In this document: positions 1-10,042 of the stretch, in pieces
Numbering within the stretch: position 1 is the stretch's first letter
Layout of the letters: every line of letters begins with the position of its first letter
Origin: Melitaea cinxia
Lineage: Eukaryota > Arthropoda > Insecta > Lepidoptera > Nymphalidae
Assembly: GCF_905220565.1 (NCBI RefSeq)
Contig: NC_059398.1
Coordinates: 1,426,001 to 1,490,000, forward strand
Length of the DNA: 64,000 nt
Direction: 5' to 3'
Notes under the pieces: generated by a model
The model's database searches: none
Seen by the model: the letters and a program-made list of their open reading frames with translations, nothing else
What the model was told of the DNA's origin: nothing
Translations under genes and position numbers: made by a program

Positions 1-210
1 GACCTCCGGACATCGAGGTGATGTGTGTGGAATTTGGAATTTTGACGCGATGTCTGGTGGTGGAATTCTGCTGTTGGTATTAGTCCGCACAATTCCTCAG
101 AACACTCCCCGTAGTTGATACGGTAGAAGATGCAGAGTGACCCGACATCTCTACGCAGCGCCAAAGAATCAAGCCGATCAGAGATAATCTTGTCGCCGAC
201 GATTCGAGCA
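1..210 (-). pseudogene. Non-LTR reverse transcriptase C-terminal relic, cut by window edge
   Basis: Read on the minus strand, an uninterrupted frame of about 69 codons runs off the left edge. It contains ARIVGDKIISDRLDSLALRR, then GSLCIFYRINYGECSEEL, then a PTAEFHHQTSRQ stretch. This order (RIV..., LxxRRD, SLCIFYRIYHGECSEEL, FHxRxSR) is typical of the region after the polymerase domain in Jockey/R1-like LINEs of Lepidoptera. The homology ends near 210, where a Helitron-like sequence begins. No start codon is visible, and whether the rest is intact outside the window is unknown. Family identity rests on remembered motifs. Confidence 0.7.
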
Positions 211-466
211 TATACATACATATACCAAAATATTTTTTTTTACAGTTTTTGTCTGTCTGTCTGTCTGTTCCGGCTAATCTCTGAAACGGCTGGACCGATT
301 TTGACGGGACTTTCACTGGCTGATAGATTTCAGATAGCTGACATAGTAAGATATAATTTAGGCTACTTTTATTTTAGAAATTTATTTTATTTATTGTATA
401 ACTCTGCAAACTGAACAATAACTTTTTTGTTAAATTCCACGCGAACGAAGTCGCGGGCACAGCTAG
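211..466 (+). mobile_element. Helitron-type element, 3' end intact
   Basis: The right end reads GCGAACGAAGTCGCGGGCACAGCTAG followed by T: a short GC stem just before CTAG, as in lepidopteran non-autonomous Helitrons. The body carries a GTCTGTCTGTCTGTCTGTTC microsatellite and a CTGAAACGGCTGGACCGATT block that recurs in other Helitrons here. The left end is inferred from the end of reverse transcriptase homology; no clear TC start was seen. It has no coding capacity. Confidence 0.7.
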
Positions 467-1160
467 TAAATTAATAAAATATAAACTGAGTTTAATGACA
501 CCTTCTTACATATACATGTAGATATAGAATCAGTAGGTCAGTAAAAAGCCCAATTTATACCGTTCACTCGTCCATCAACATTAGTAGACCCGAAGACATC
601 GCTCTGTTTCAACGGTCAGGACGTAAGATGAGCCCGACCTTCGAACTGGCCACTTCATCACTACCTACGCCGTGTTTTCATTAGCCAACTTAACGTATGA
701 CGCGGCAAGGGACTAAATCTTCATTTTTGACGTCCCACGGGAGTGAACAAGGATATAGGATGAACGGATGTGCCTTTTAAATTTTTAATTAAACAGTATA
801 TTTTTTTCGAATAATCCCAAGATTACAAAATTATAAGTATTGTGTTAGGACATTATTGAAATAAATAAAAGGTTTGTTTTTATAAACTTAACAACAATTT
901 CTTGTAGTAAAATTCATAATAATTTTTTATGACAGTTGAGAATACAGTATAATAAAGATAATACAATTACAATTACAGTAATTTGTACAGTACGGACGGA
1001 ACATATTTAAGTATAAAAATAGAAACAGAACACTTCTAAGAATTAATTTTAGTAATTTACACAACTACTAGGAAAGACATCTTTTTTGTACTGCACAATT
1101 CAAAAGTACTGTCAGCATAAAACTATTGTCATTAGAGAACGTACCTACAGTTAGATTTCA
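467..1160. other. Intergenic, no gene seen
   Basis: AT-rich sequence with a slightly GC-richer patch around 540-740. No frame, repeat family or RNA signature could be supported on either strand. Confidence 0.6.
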
Positions 1161-1495
1161 TTATCATCATCATGTCAAACTATCGCAGTCCACTGCTGGA
1201 CATGCTGCCTCCAGAAGTTCGCGCCAAAAATGGCGTGCCTCATGTGTTTTCCTCATAGTAACTACGCTGGGCAGGCGGGTTGGTTACCGCAGAGCTGACT
1301 TTGTCGCACTAAAGACACTGTTGCCCGTCTTTGGTCTGTGTATTTCAAAGCCAGCAGTTGGATGGAAATCCCGCCATCGATCGGCTTTTTAAGTTCCAAG
1401 GTAGTAGTGAATCTGTGTTATCCCTTATTCGCCTCTTACGACACCCACGGGAAGAGAGGGGGTCGCTATATTCTTTAATGCCGTAACTACACAGC
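1161..1495 (-). mobile_element. SINE-B copy, full length
   Basis: In its own orientation (minus here) the element begins CTGTGTAGTTACGGC, runs through the GTGTCGTAAGAGGCGA, GCCGATCGATGGCGGGAT and CCAACTGCTGGCTTTGAAAT blocks, and ends GTCCAGCAGTGGACTGCGA with an ATGATGATGAT tail at the left. This is the common non-coding family of the window. The open frame on the plus strand over it is a side effect of its base composition. No clear target duplication was found for this copy. Confidence 0.85.
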
Positions 1496-1983
1496 TAAGT
1501 TCTATTTCAATAATTACTAAACATACATTAACCCAAAGTTATTACAATTTCCTATCATAACTTTAAGAAGAGTCAGACACGACAAACACAACATTCATTT
1601 CAAATTCAAGAGTGAATTTATTATGTCTCTTTTAGTTAATCTAATTCGACGTTACATGTCTCGTCGCAGCGGACGGGGACAGCGCTAATGTTGATATATC
1701 GGTCCGAGTTGGACGGACGAACGACTTTGTACTGGGATGTTAAATAATAACGCCCTGATCATGGAATTTGTTTAGGAATTAATTTCGTTATGTATTTTTT
1801 AAAGTACCGTTACGTTATATTATGTAAAAGGTGTTGGGGGTTAATTTTTTTGACGTCTCTTCGTCTGGCAGATGAAGTTTCTTTGGAACGTTCAATTGGA
1901 TTAGAAAGTTGTAGTAAGATTCAATGTATTGATTATTATTTTTTTAATTTTCGCCTATTTTATTTTCTTTACGTAATCTTTAA
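1496..1983. other. Intergenic, no gene seen
   Basis: No gene or repeat recognised. The 90-codon open frame over its right part is AT-biased (Phe/Tyr/Leu) and runs on into a repeat C copy, so it is treated as chance. Confidence 0.55.
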
Positions 1984-2268
1984 GTTTTTTTTTTTATATA
2001 TAACAAGGTCGGCAAACAAGCGTACGGTTCACCTGATGGTAAGCGATTACTGTAGCTTATAGACGTCTGCAACACCAGAAGCATTGCAAGCGTGTTGCCG
2101 ATCCTATGCCCAATTCCCCCCATCAGCTCTAGTCACCTTACTCACCAACAGGAACACAAACAGTATTATTAAGCTGTGATCTTCTATAAGGTCGAGGCAC
2201 TACCCCACTCGGGCTGCTCCATATTTTGAGCAGGAAATTTCCTGCTTTGCGCTACCTCAAATTGCTCA
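1984..2268 (-). mobile_element. Repeat C copy, near full length
   Basis: In family orientation (minus) it starts near AATTTGAGGTAG, passes TTTCCTGCTCAAAATATGGA, GAAGATCACAGC, GTGAGTAAGGTGAC, GGCAACACGCTTGC and GCTACAGTAATCGCTTACC, and ends CTTGTTTGCCGACCTTGTT followed by A-rich sequence (poly-T at 1985-1995 on the plus strand). It is non-coding and probably a retroposed family because of the A-rich 3' end. The parent RNA is not recognised. Confidence 0.8.
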
Positions 2269-2284
2269 GTTGTATAATTTTTCA

Positions 2285-2329
2285 AATGAATGAAATGAAT
2301 GAATTAATGAATTAATGAATGAATGATCA
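2285..2329. repeat. AATG-type microsatellite
   Basis: Imperfect tandem of AATGA/AATTAATG units, directly downstream of a repeat C copy. Confidence 0.85.
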
Positions 2330-2585
2330 TTCATCACGGAAATTTATATCAGTATCTTGCGTTCCTTACTAGAGCACAGAGCAGTCGTGACACTATAATA
2401 ATTTAATGGTCAAACAATACGTTATTAAATATTTTTAAGCAAGTTTGTTTTCCAATTATGCTAGCTATATTACACAAATGTTGTTAAGATATCTCAATAA
2501 AATGTACTATTTGTTTTGTTAATTGGTAACTGTCTTTTTTATTTCACTGTATTTTTTATTATTTGTTTTGTTCTTCAATTAATTC

Positions 2586-2645
2586 TGACTGGGGGTTGTG
2601 GGTTTGATTCCTGCTCGAGTCTGGGTGTGATACTTTTATTTATTT
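2586..2645 (+). mobile_element. SINE-2 fragment (B-box part)
   Basis: GGGGGTTGTGGGTTTGATTC, then CTCGAGTCTGGGTGTGATAC, matches the B-box half of the SINE-2 copy at 51.35 kb. The A-box half is missing. A Helitron starts directly at its right. Confidence 0.65.
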
Positions 2646-2646
2646 A

Positions 2647-3110
2647 CTAGCGACCCGCTCCGGCTTCGCACGGGTGCAATGCTGATACTAAATATAATAC
2701 AGAATGTCTTTATTTATAGTGTGAAGCTAGTTTATGACATGGTTTATTAACATAGTAACAACAACATTCAAATATGCGTCGTTAGATTACGCGTTGTTAC
2801 AGAATGCGTTGAAGTAATATAGGTTCACTGCTCGTTCCCCGTAGGTGATTAGGTGATAGCGTGATAATATGTAGCGTATATGTTGACCCGACTTCTTAAT
2901 AATATTCGTGCCAAATTTGAAGTAAATCCATGTGGTACTTTTTTTAGTTTATCCCGGACATACATACAGACAAACAGACAAACAGACAAAAATTCTAAAA
3001 ACTATATTTTTGGCTTCGGTATCGAATGTAAATCACACCCCAAGTATTCTTTAAAAAAATATTCAATGTACAGTTTTGACTTTCCTACCATTTTATTATA
3101 TGTGTATAGA
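2647..3110 (-). mobile_element. Helitron Hel-3a, complete, 464 bp
   Basis: Minus-strand ends are TCTATACACATATAATAAAA on the right and GCGAAGCCGGAGCGGGTCG-CTAG on the left. The flanking bases are A before TC and T after CTAG, the classical Helitron A|T insertion without target duplication. The interior has CAGACAAACAGACAAACAGA microsatellite and no coding frame. Partial relatives lie at 25.53 and 51.76 kb. Confidence 0.85.
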
Positions 3111-3152
3111 TAAGTGTACTATTTCTATGTATATTTATCAAAAAAAAAAAAA

Positions 3153-3223
3153 TGCTGTAACAATCGTCTGTTGCTTATAATACAAGCATTAAGTTGCTTA
3201 CCGTAGGAACTGATGACCGTGTG
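3153..3223 (+). mobile_element. SINE-2 3' fragment
   Basis: The stretch AATACAAGCATTAAGTTGCT, then TACCGTAGGAACTGATGACC, matches the 3' end of SINE-2 (compare 51.47-51.52 kb). Confidence 0.65.
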
Positions 3224-3354
3224 AAATGAAATGCAATGACTTCCACTTGTGTCAAGATGTCACAGATAGCACAAAGTCGCGTAGAATGGAGAATACATTG
3301 TTATTATTTGACATCTTAATATTTTAATAAATGACACATGTGATAGTTATATAA

Positions 3355-3553
3355 TCTATAATATAAAAATGAGTCGCTGAATGTGTTGCTAAGCGCAAAA
3401 CTCGAGAACGGTTGGACCGATTTCGCTAATTCTTTTTTTAAAATATTCCTTGAAGTACGAGGATGGTTCTTATGGAGAGAAAAATTCTAAAAAAAAAATT
3501 ATAAAATTAAAGAATCGACTGTTAGGCGATACAAAGTTCGCCGGGTCAGCTAG
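3355..3553 (+). mobile_element. Helitron, complete, 199 bp
   Basis: Starts TCTATAATATAAAAATGAGT after an A and ends GTTCGCCGGGTCAGCTAG before a T. It shares the GAACGGTTGGACCGATTTCG block with Hel-1 but differs elsewhere, so it is a separate subfamily. Non-coding. Confidence 0.8.
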
Positions 3554-4107
3554 TTTTTAATATTTATATATTGTTTGATCGATATGACGTAGTGACGGCG
3601 CCAATATTTCAGTCTACGCTAACTCGCCTGCCCCCTGAAGATTATAGGGACACAGTTCTTGAACACACGACATGTTATATGCTCTATGCTAGAACTGAAA
3701 ACTATAGGATATTTACAAATAATGTTTCAAAATAAAATTTAGGCAAAATTTGCTGCCCTAGGCTCGAGCCTTCTTAGCCTACTTGTAAGTCCGCCATTGG
3801 TTATTAATAACTATGCTTAAAATTGTTTTATATACACAATCTAGTTTAAATCTATACTAATTTAAATGGAGAGCCAGTTTTTTTATTCGGTTACAGTGTG
3901 AAACTTACTGAACCGATGGGGATAATACTTATACCATAATATACAGCGTGTTCCGGAGGAGATTTTAGTATATGATATGTTGGTGATTACTTATCGTAAA
4001 AAAACATATGTACGGATAAAGGTCGCTAGTATAAAATATGTATATCTAGAACATTTAAATAGTGTGTGCTAACTGCAACATATATAAATATAAATATCTA
4101 CACATTA
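3554..4107. other. Intergenic with worn repeat-like sequence
   Basis: No gene. The stretch around 3735-3800 (GCAAAATTTGCTGCCCTAGG) and the block at 3865-4045 (GGAGAGCCAG, then CCGATGGGGATAAT) look like decayed transposon sequence, but ends could not be placed. Confidence 0.4.
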
Positions 4108-4335
4108 CACACATGGTCGTCCTTTCCTAAAGTAAGCAACTTAATGCTTGTGTCATAGGTAACAGCCGACTGGTATAGCTACATATTTTTTTTTCGATAA
4201 ACATATATATAAATGATACATATATAAATACATAAATAAATATTTATATTACACCCAGACGCGGGGTGGTAATCGACCCCACAACCCTCGGAGCAGAAAG
4301 CAGGGTCACTACAAAATGCGCCAACGGGCTAGTCA
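4108..4335 (-). mobile_element. SINE-2 copy, near full length
   Basis: Minus-strand reading gives GACTAGCCCGTTGGCGCATT (A-box region), the CTTTCTGCTCCGAGGGTTGT stretch, GGTCGATTACCACC in the B-box position, and the 3' end TAAGTTGCTTACTTTAGGAA followed by GACGACCATGTGTG. It is a tRNA-derived SINE by box layout. The B box is degraded, so it is likely transcriptionally dead. Confidence 0.75.
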
Positions 4336-5217
4336 TTTTACTGTATCTAGAATATCAGTTTACAGTAGAGCAACTCGCGTTTCAGTTCAAATTATATAGA
4401 AGTAGCCAATCTCGTTCAAATAATTTATACTCAACCATCACGAGAGGGTTAGTCTTATGGGCTACGTATACTTCATATTTCCTTCAATGCCTCCGACCTT
4501 CCGAGCGTTGTATAAAAATGTTATAATAATCAAATCCCAAAACCGATCGGGTTCGGTATTTTGTCTATCCCCCTTTCTTACGGAATTGCGGAGAATGGAA
4601 AAAATTGCGGAAATAATAATGATATTATTTTATCTGTGTGCGTTCTTACTTTATCTATTATCATAATCATACAAATCGCTTAGAATATTATTTTCAGAAG
4701 ATTGTGATAGCAATAGTAAATTATAATAAAAAAATAAATATGTTGGTTTTCAACAAGCTGTTTTTATTACTTTGGACAAGAGTAACCTTTGATTAACTGA
4801 TTACTATCTATATCCATACCTGAATTGACTATTACCTAAATGACCTAAATTAACAAAACCAGAAAGAGTACGTATTTTTACAAAAATAATAAATTTAAGT
4901 GTTGCCTTAATCATAGGTGTTGACATACTAACTTGAACAGTTCATTCTTAGACTGCTAACGACTCTGCCCTGTCTGAAATGAAGAATAAGAACTTAATTC
5001 AAAGTGTTGCTTCTTTGACTATCATACTATCATGCGTTTCTACTAACTACCGATTCTGAATAATATAATTATGAGGCGTTACATATTTTTGCAAGTTTTT
5101 TCACACCTACATCAAAAAAGGTATTTTAAATTTCTTGAAGGTTTATTAGAGCTTAATCATATTGTACCTTTACTTCAAATTACGTAAAATATGAATGTAC
5201 AGTAAAAATCGCTACTA
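4336..5217. other. Intergenic, no gene seen
   Basis: Single-copy-looking AT-rich DNA. Two short overlapping frames at 4266-4666 lack coding character. No repeat match was found inside the window. Confidence 0.55.
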
Positions 5218-5374
5218 TACCCGTGCGAATAATTTGCAATAAATAAGTACTTATAATAATTAACACATTTTTAGTTATTGATGCCGGTAGAGCAAGCAAT
5301 TATCTATAAAATGATATATAATATTCTATGTGGAGGAATTGAAATCTTAAACCTTAGCGTATCAATAATTATGA
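5218..5374 (-). mobile_element. Helitron Hel-2 fragment
   Basis: Shares TACCCGTGCGAATAATTTGC at the left, GATGCCGGTAGAGCAAGCAA in the middle and ACCTTAGCGTATCAAT near the right with the copies at 6.4, 26.5 and 55.4 kb. The minus-strand TC start sits at 5373-5374 next to A. The CTAG end has been lost and the middle is shortened. Confidence 0.7.
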
Positions 5375-5505
5375 TTTAAAAAAATAGATATATACAAAAG
5401 TTACATCCAACCAGAACCAAACACAGCAAAAGGCACTTCGCTAGAAAATTTCCTCAGTGAATTTTTACGCTATCTTCTTTCATAAACAGGGATCAGACCC
5501 TTTCG

Positions 5506-5648
5506 CTATAAATCTGCCCCCTCCCCGCCGCGAGGTGGTTTTGAATGGAGATTGAGCCAATTAAAGTAATCGCCGTAACAGTCGGCGCTGCCTTGGATTA
5601 GTTCTGCGGGGAAGGCGTTGTGGAGTCGACGTTCGAACACGAAATATT
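5506..5648 (-). CDS. Orphan candidate terminal exon, unrecognised
   Basis: A GC-richer island in AT-rich DNA. Read on the minus strand after a possible acceptor (ATCATTACAG at 5649-5658), an open frame of 46 codons begins YFVFERRLHNAFPAEL, continues IQGSADCYGDYFNWLNLHSK, then PPRGGEGADL, and ends with TAG at 5506-5508. The residue mix (Cys, Trp, acidic and basic residues) is unlike the AT-driven chance frames nearby. The frame stays open further right, into a family E transposon, so the acceptor call is uncertain. No start codon, partner exon or family was recognised. It may be a last exon of an unseen gene, a dead exon, or chance. Confidence 0.35.
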
Positions 5649-5664
5649 CTGTAATGATTTTGTT

Positions 5665-5910
5665 TAAGTAAAACTTCTTCACGCATGATTGACTTGGGGA
5701 GTAAGCTGGTGAATGCGTGACTAGAGCGTTACGAAAAGTGTGATCAGGTGAGGCGAACGGAGCAAGAGAAGAGGTGCGAGCACATATTTTCTTTCTCTCT
5801 TTCTCTTATAGCCAGTTACGTTTCATATATTCCTATTTCCTATTGTTCAGGCCTTTTACTAAAGAAGTTTTACTTTATTCGTGTGGTCTAAGGCATACTC
5901 TTTTTTTTTT
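5665..5910 (+). mobile_element. TIR family E copy
   Basis: Left end TAAGTAAAACTTCTTCACGC and right end CTAAAGAAGTTTTACTTTAT, then TCGTGTGGTCTAAGGCATAC, are imperfect inverted repeats built round AAGAAGTTTTACTT. The core GACTTGGGGAGTAAGCTGGT and GTTACGAAAAGTGTGATC is shared with 14.7, 28.4 and 32.4 kb. An extra pyrimidine-rich segment (about 5787-5850) is absent from the other copies. Non-coding; superfamily not determined. Confidence 0.75.
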
Positions 5911-5924
5911 GTTACAAACGAGTA

Positions 5925-5992
5925 CGACTAGGTCGGCTGAAAGCACTGCACCTGATGGTAAGCAGACGCCTGCAACACCAAAAGCGTCGTGA
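5925..5992 (-). mobile_element. Repeat C 3' fragment
   Basis: CGACTAGGTCGGC, ACCTGATGGTAAGC and GACGCCTGCAACACCA are the 3' end of repeat C in reverse. Confidence 0.65.
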
Positions 5993-6057
5993 GCACTTAA
6001 GTATTTTAATATTTATCATGAGTGTTATTAGTTATATTTAATTTTCTTTCATTTTGA

Positions 6058-6192
6058 TTGGGGTAGGGCACAGCAGTACATATTTCCCTCGAAACTTAGA
6101 ACAGCTCTGAATAAGTTTCTCAACCCTACAGAAGATCCGAGCTAAACAATAATGCTTTCAAGCATTGTTATGTTCCTTGTAGTGTACAGAGC
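6058..6192 (+). mobile_element. Repeat C 5' fragment
   Basis: GGGGTAGGGCACAGCAG at the left, then CAGAAGATCCGAGCTAAACA and GCTTTCAAGCATTGTT, match the 5' half of repeat C. The 3' half is missing. Confidence 0.65.
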
Positions 6193-6383
6193 CACAATAA
6201 TAACTTATGAATGAAATACTGATCGTTCATTTTGTTAAGTTTTTCATGTAAATTTGTTAATTTTTTTATGACAATAAAGTTTCTTTAACCACAACTACTG
6301 CTTAGAAGTTAACTGTCTGATATTTGACTAGAATGTACGAAATAGCTATGCTATCACGAAATCAATTATGCATTTACTTGTAA

Positions 6384-6644
6384 TACCCGTGCGAATAATT
6401 CGCAAGAAATAAGTATAATAATTGTCAATCACGTTGACGTTGTTTTAAAATTAAGTCTATCATATATATAATTTTAATAATTAATTAATTTACAAAAACA
6501 AAAGCAATAATAAATTTTTTAGTTGTTGATGCCGGTAGAGCAAGCAATTATCTATAAAATGATATATTTATGTGGAGTAATTGTGAGGTTTTTTTCTAAA
6601 AAGGGAGGTAAACATCTAAACCTTAGCGTATTAATATAATATGA
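6384..6644 (-). mobile_element. Helitron Hel-2 copy, 5' end intact
   Basis: Contains TACCCGTGCGAATAATTCGC, GATGCCGGTAGAGCAAGCAA and CCTTAGCGTATTAATATAAT. It serves as the unoccupied reference for the Helitron-in-Helitron insertion at 26.9 kb. The minus-strand 5' TC is at 6643-6644; the CTAG terminus is not preserved. Confidence 0.75.
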
Positions 6645-7585
6645 TGGATATTATTTGTAAGAAAATGACATATTTTCAAGAATTTGTTTTTTGGTCTCGT
6701 CAATAATCTTGTTCCAAAAACATGTAATTAAGAAAACATGAACATTGACCTCGCACCATTTCGAAATATCACAATTAATTACATTCATCTAAAAATAAAA
6801 ATAAAGTACTTTCTAGAATAAAACTGCCAATTACTTTAAATATGAACAATTGCGCAAAAAAAGCAAGATTAAATAAACTAACTAACCGGGCGAACTTCGT
6901 ACCGCCAATTTTCGTTAACATTTTTTTTTTATTTTCTTCAAACTTTCCCCTTAAAATATAAAAAAATAAAATACGAAAAAAAAAATAGTTCGGTATAGTC
7001 AAGTTCAAAAGTTATGATGATTGTTGATGTCATTAGATTTACAAGACAGTATTTTTTTTCTAGTCACGAAATAAAATGGCGGTATAAAGTTCATCGAAAC
7101 GAGCAGTAAATAAAGTGGCTGTTATAAGAATTCTTAGCCTAAAATCGTCAAATCGTAACATAAAAAGCAAAAAATAGGTACGGTTACACGGTTACAAATA
7201 CAACAATTTTTGATATGGTGCCTCCTCCAATTAAAAAAATAACACAGCGAACAGCGACTCCTCGCCTCCCGAGCTCCCTGGATTAGTATCATACAATACA
7301 AGCACCGACTGAATCCTTTTATTTATTGCTATTTATTGTTATTGCATTCGCTCCGTTCATTTCTCCGTCCTAATATTGTCTTCGTGTAAATTTTCGCGTA
7401 TTTTGAATATGTTTGTTTTAAGCATTATTGTTCTAATTAGCAGATGGTGTTACGTTAATTTTTTAGTATTCATTTCACAGCTGTTTCTATTGCTTAGCTG
7501 TGAAGATAAAGAGGGTAATGTGTTGGCGTTTCCACGTTATTACCACTATGTATCATCTTATGTATTGAATCATACATATTATTAA
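6645..7585. other. Intergenic, no gene seen
   Basis: Low-GC sequence. The 77-codon minus frame over 6775-7008 is Phe/Lys/Ile/Asn rich and treated as chance. A slightly GC-richer patch at 7210-7290 has no recognisable frame. Confidence 0.55.
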
Positions 7586-7730
7586 CTAGCTGCTTGGACA
7601 GACTTCGTTCTGTCAATAGTTCATAGGAAATTTTTTATTATTTTTTCTTTTTTTTAGTATTAAAACCTTCCGTGGGCCTTAAGCAACTTACTTACCTAAA
7701 ATAAATTAGCCGAATTGGTCGAGCAGTTCT
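7586..7730 (-). mobile_element. Helitron 3' end fragment
   Basis: The minus strand ends GACAGAACGAAGTCTGTCCA then AGCAGCTAG with T following: a perfect 6-bp stem (GACAGA/TCTGTC) a few bases before CTAG. The other end was not found; 7730 is approximate. Confidence 0.6.
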
Positions 7731-7766
7731 CTGGTTATGCACTTAGCAACATTCATTTTATTTATA

Positions 7767-8078
7767 TCTAATATATAAAATTCTCGTGTTGCGGTGTTTG
7801 TAGTTAAACTCCTCCAAAATGACTTGACCGATTCTCATGAAATTTTGTGTGCATATTGGGTAGATCAAAGAATCGAACAACATCTATTTTTCATCCCCCT
7901 AAATGTTAAGGGTAGTCCATCCCTAATTTTATTTTATTTTAAGATAAATTATTTTTTTTTATTTTATTATGATTCGGCGTTTAAAAATACATAGAACCCT
8001 AAATTTTCACCTTTCTACCACGAGCCCCTATTTTTAAATAGCGTTTAACGGCAAGACAACGTTTGCCGAGTGAGCTAG
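7767..8078 (+). mobile_element. Helitron Hel-1 long form, complete, 312 bp
   Basis: TCTAATATATAAAATTCTCG follows an A at the left; GACAACGTTTGCCGAGTGAG-CTAG precedes a T at the right. The interior has CTTGACCGATTCTCATGAAA then TTTTGTGTGCATATTGGGTA. It has the same 312-bp length as the nested copy at 26897-27208. No target duplication. The open frame inside is incidental. Confidence 0.88.
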
Positions 8079-9270
8079 TAGATAATATAAAATTGGAACA
8101 CTATTTTATCCTGAAACAGTCTAATGATTGAAATTGATTTTTTTCTTTATTTAGGTATTCATATTTAGAATAAGGGTTAGCGATTTATCCATCTTACTTT
8201 TCCTATACATCTTATAAATACTTTTTTTAGCTAGAAAAATGAATGGGAAGCTCACGATCGAAGGAAATTCTTCACTCGAAACTGTTAATGATGATACCCG
8301 AAATTTTAGCCGGCTAATGTCGTATGTCTAACCTGCCCGTTCCACTAGGCTGAATGTCATCCTTAAAATAACTCAGCACCAAATTATATTAAGTACGTAT
8401 TCGTACTAAAAATCTCACACGAAGAGTTAACTAAAATTTAATACAAAAAATGAGCGTAATTTGTCACGTGAGCCGAGCGTATACTTTAACACATCCAGCC
8501 AAAGAAATATGAAGTAATACATTATACATTAAACGTAATTATGGCAATATTTTCCGAAGGTATTAACAGTAGATCATCCCATGTAATGCGTTCGTTTATT
8601 TATCGCACGGCGATGTGTTTGTAACTTCTGTGACGCATAGAGAATACCATTCACGGTACGACAAACGATCGTCGACTGCAGGTTGACAACAACTGTATCG
8701 TTTTGACTTTAAATGCGTCAGTTGTAGGTAAATTTATGCTGATGTAGCTTCAGTGTCTAGTCTAAAGCTGTGCTCATACTAAAGCAGCTTATATCTATTA
8801 GATTTAACATAGCGTATGGTTTATTTATTAATATAATTATTGTGTTATGTTAAGATATGTAAGAAATTTCATAAAATTTTAGTTCACGCAGTCCCACATA
8901 TTTTGCTCAAATGGATATATAAATATTTATATATCCATTGAGATTTATACGTAGAAGAAGTTAGCAAAAGCTTTGATTTTGTTTTGGCAGAAAGAGTGTC
9001 AAAATTTTATTTTTTTTATTATTTTCCGTATACTATACATCTGAAAGGTTTGCGTATTTATCTGCTATGGTTTTTAAGCATCAGAAAGACGTAACCGACA
9101 CCATTACTGAAAAAATTGGCTATTGTTAATCCGACATTTTTCTTGCTAAATTGCCACGACCTAATCCTCGAGAATCGTGAACATATCTTTTTATTCATGG
9201 ATTAATTTATCCAATCCATCCGTAATAACAAATTCAACTCTTAAAACCTTAACAAGCTATTAAGAAATTC
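8079..9270. other. Intergenic, one perfect palindrome, no gene seen
   Basis: Single-copy-looking sequence apart from the palindrome listed separately. No frame of coding character and no repeat match inside the window. Confidence 0.55.
8910..8939. repeat. Perfect 30-nt palindrome
   Basis: AATGGATATATAAAT followed directly by its own reverse complement, with no spacer. AT-rich; could extrude as a cruciform or be a replication-slippage product. Confidence 0.9.
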
Positions 9271-9283
9271 TAACATAGAAATG

Positions 9284-9621
9284 CCGCCGCGTTGGCGCAA
9301 CGGTTACAGCTATGGATTGTATCTGTTGTGCTGGCGGTTGCGGGTTCGATCCCTGCACATGACAAACATTTGTATTGGCCATACAGGTGTTTGCCGTGGT
9401 CTGGGTGTTTGTGCAGTCTTTGTGGGTCTCCCCACCGTGCCTCGGAGAGCACGTTAAGCCGTCGGTCCCGGTTATTATCATGTACATCTGATAGCGCTCG
9501 TTACTCATAGTAGGGAATATATCCGCCAACCCGCATTGGAGCAGCGTGGTGGCGCTCTGATCCTTCTCCTACATGGGGAAAGAGGCCTATACCCAGTAGT
9601 GGGACATTACAGGCTGAAGCG
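9284..9621 (+). mobile_element. SINE-1 copy, full length with 13-bp target duplication
   Basis: The head GTTGGCGCAACGGTTACAG (A-box) and GCGGGTTCGATCCCTGC (B-box) are a tRNA-derived RNA polymerase III promoter. The body has CATTTGTATTGGCCATACAG and AGCACGTTAAGCCG, and the tail CCCAGTAGTGGGACATTACA then GGCTGAAG. TAACATAGAAATG flanks it exactly at 9271-9283 and 9622-9634, proving retroposition of a 338-bp unit. Internal open frames on both strands are not genes. Confidence 0.92.
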
Positions 9622-9634
9622 TAACATAGAAATG

Positions 9635-10042
9635 TTTAGATTCCTTAAAAGGCAATTCAGCCAATTTTAGACCAAAGCAAATTCTGATGCAAGATAGTTT
9701 ATGATTCCATAAATAAACGTAATTTTATTACATAACGTAATTAACGCCCTCCGCTTCGTCTGTGACCAGCAGCCCTAGATATTACGAAGGAAGCTCAATG
9801 CTTTAATGAAAACGGTAATAGTACACAATTATGTACATAAGAGGTGAAATTTAATAATTTTAAATAATTAGAGCATTTGCGCTGTTTTAAGTGTCTACAT
9901 GAAGTAAATAAGTTTGTAAATCTATTTGTCATTTTGAAATTTAGCCTAATGTTCGTTCATATATATTCATATCGCATATACATATCGAGACACTAGATAT
10001 TAATTTACTAAATATTGCCTAAGCTTTACGTAATTATATATA
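9635..10042. other. Intergenic, no gene seen
   Basis: AT-rich. A short Helitron-like scrap (CCGCTTCGTCTGTGACC, near 9751) is too small to assign. Confidence 0.5.

Noticed and set aside
9290..9360. tRNA gene
   Set aside because: A and B boxes are present but no cloverleaf with a proper acceptor and anticodon stem forms. It is a SINE head. The same applies to the other SINE-1, SINE-2 and SINE-3 heads.
9260..9529. Overlapping frames over SINE-1 copies, with conserved-looking peptides between copies
   Set aside because: The conservation is that of the SINE DNA, not of a protein. The unit has Pol III boxes and target duplications.
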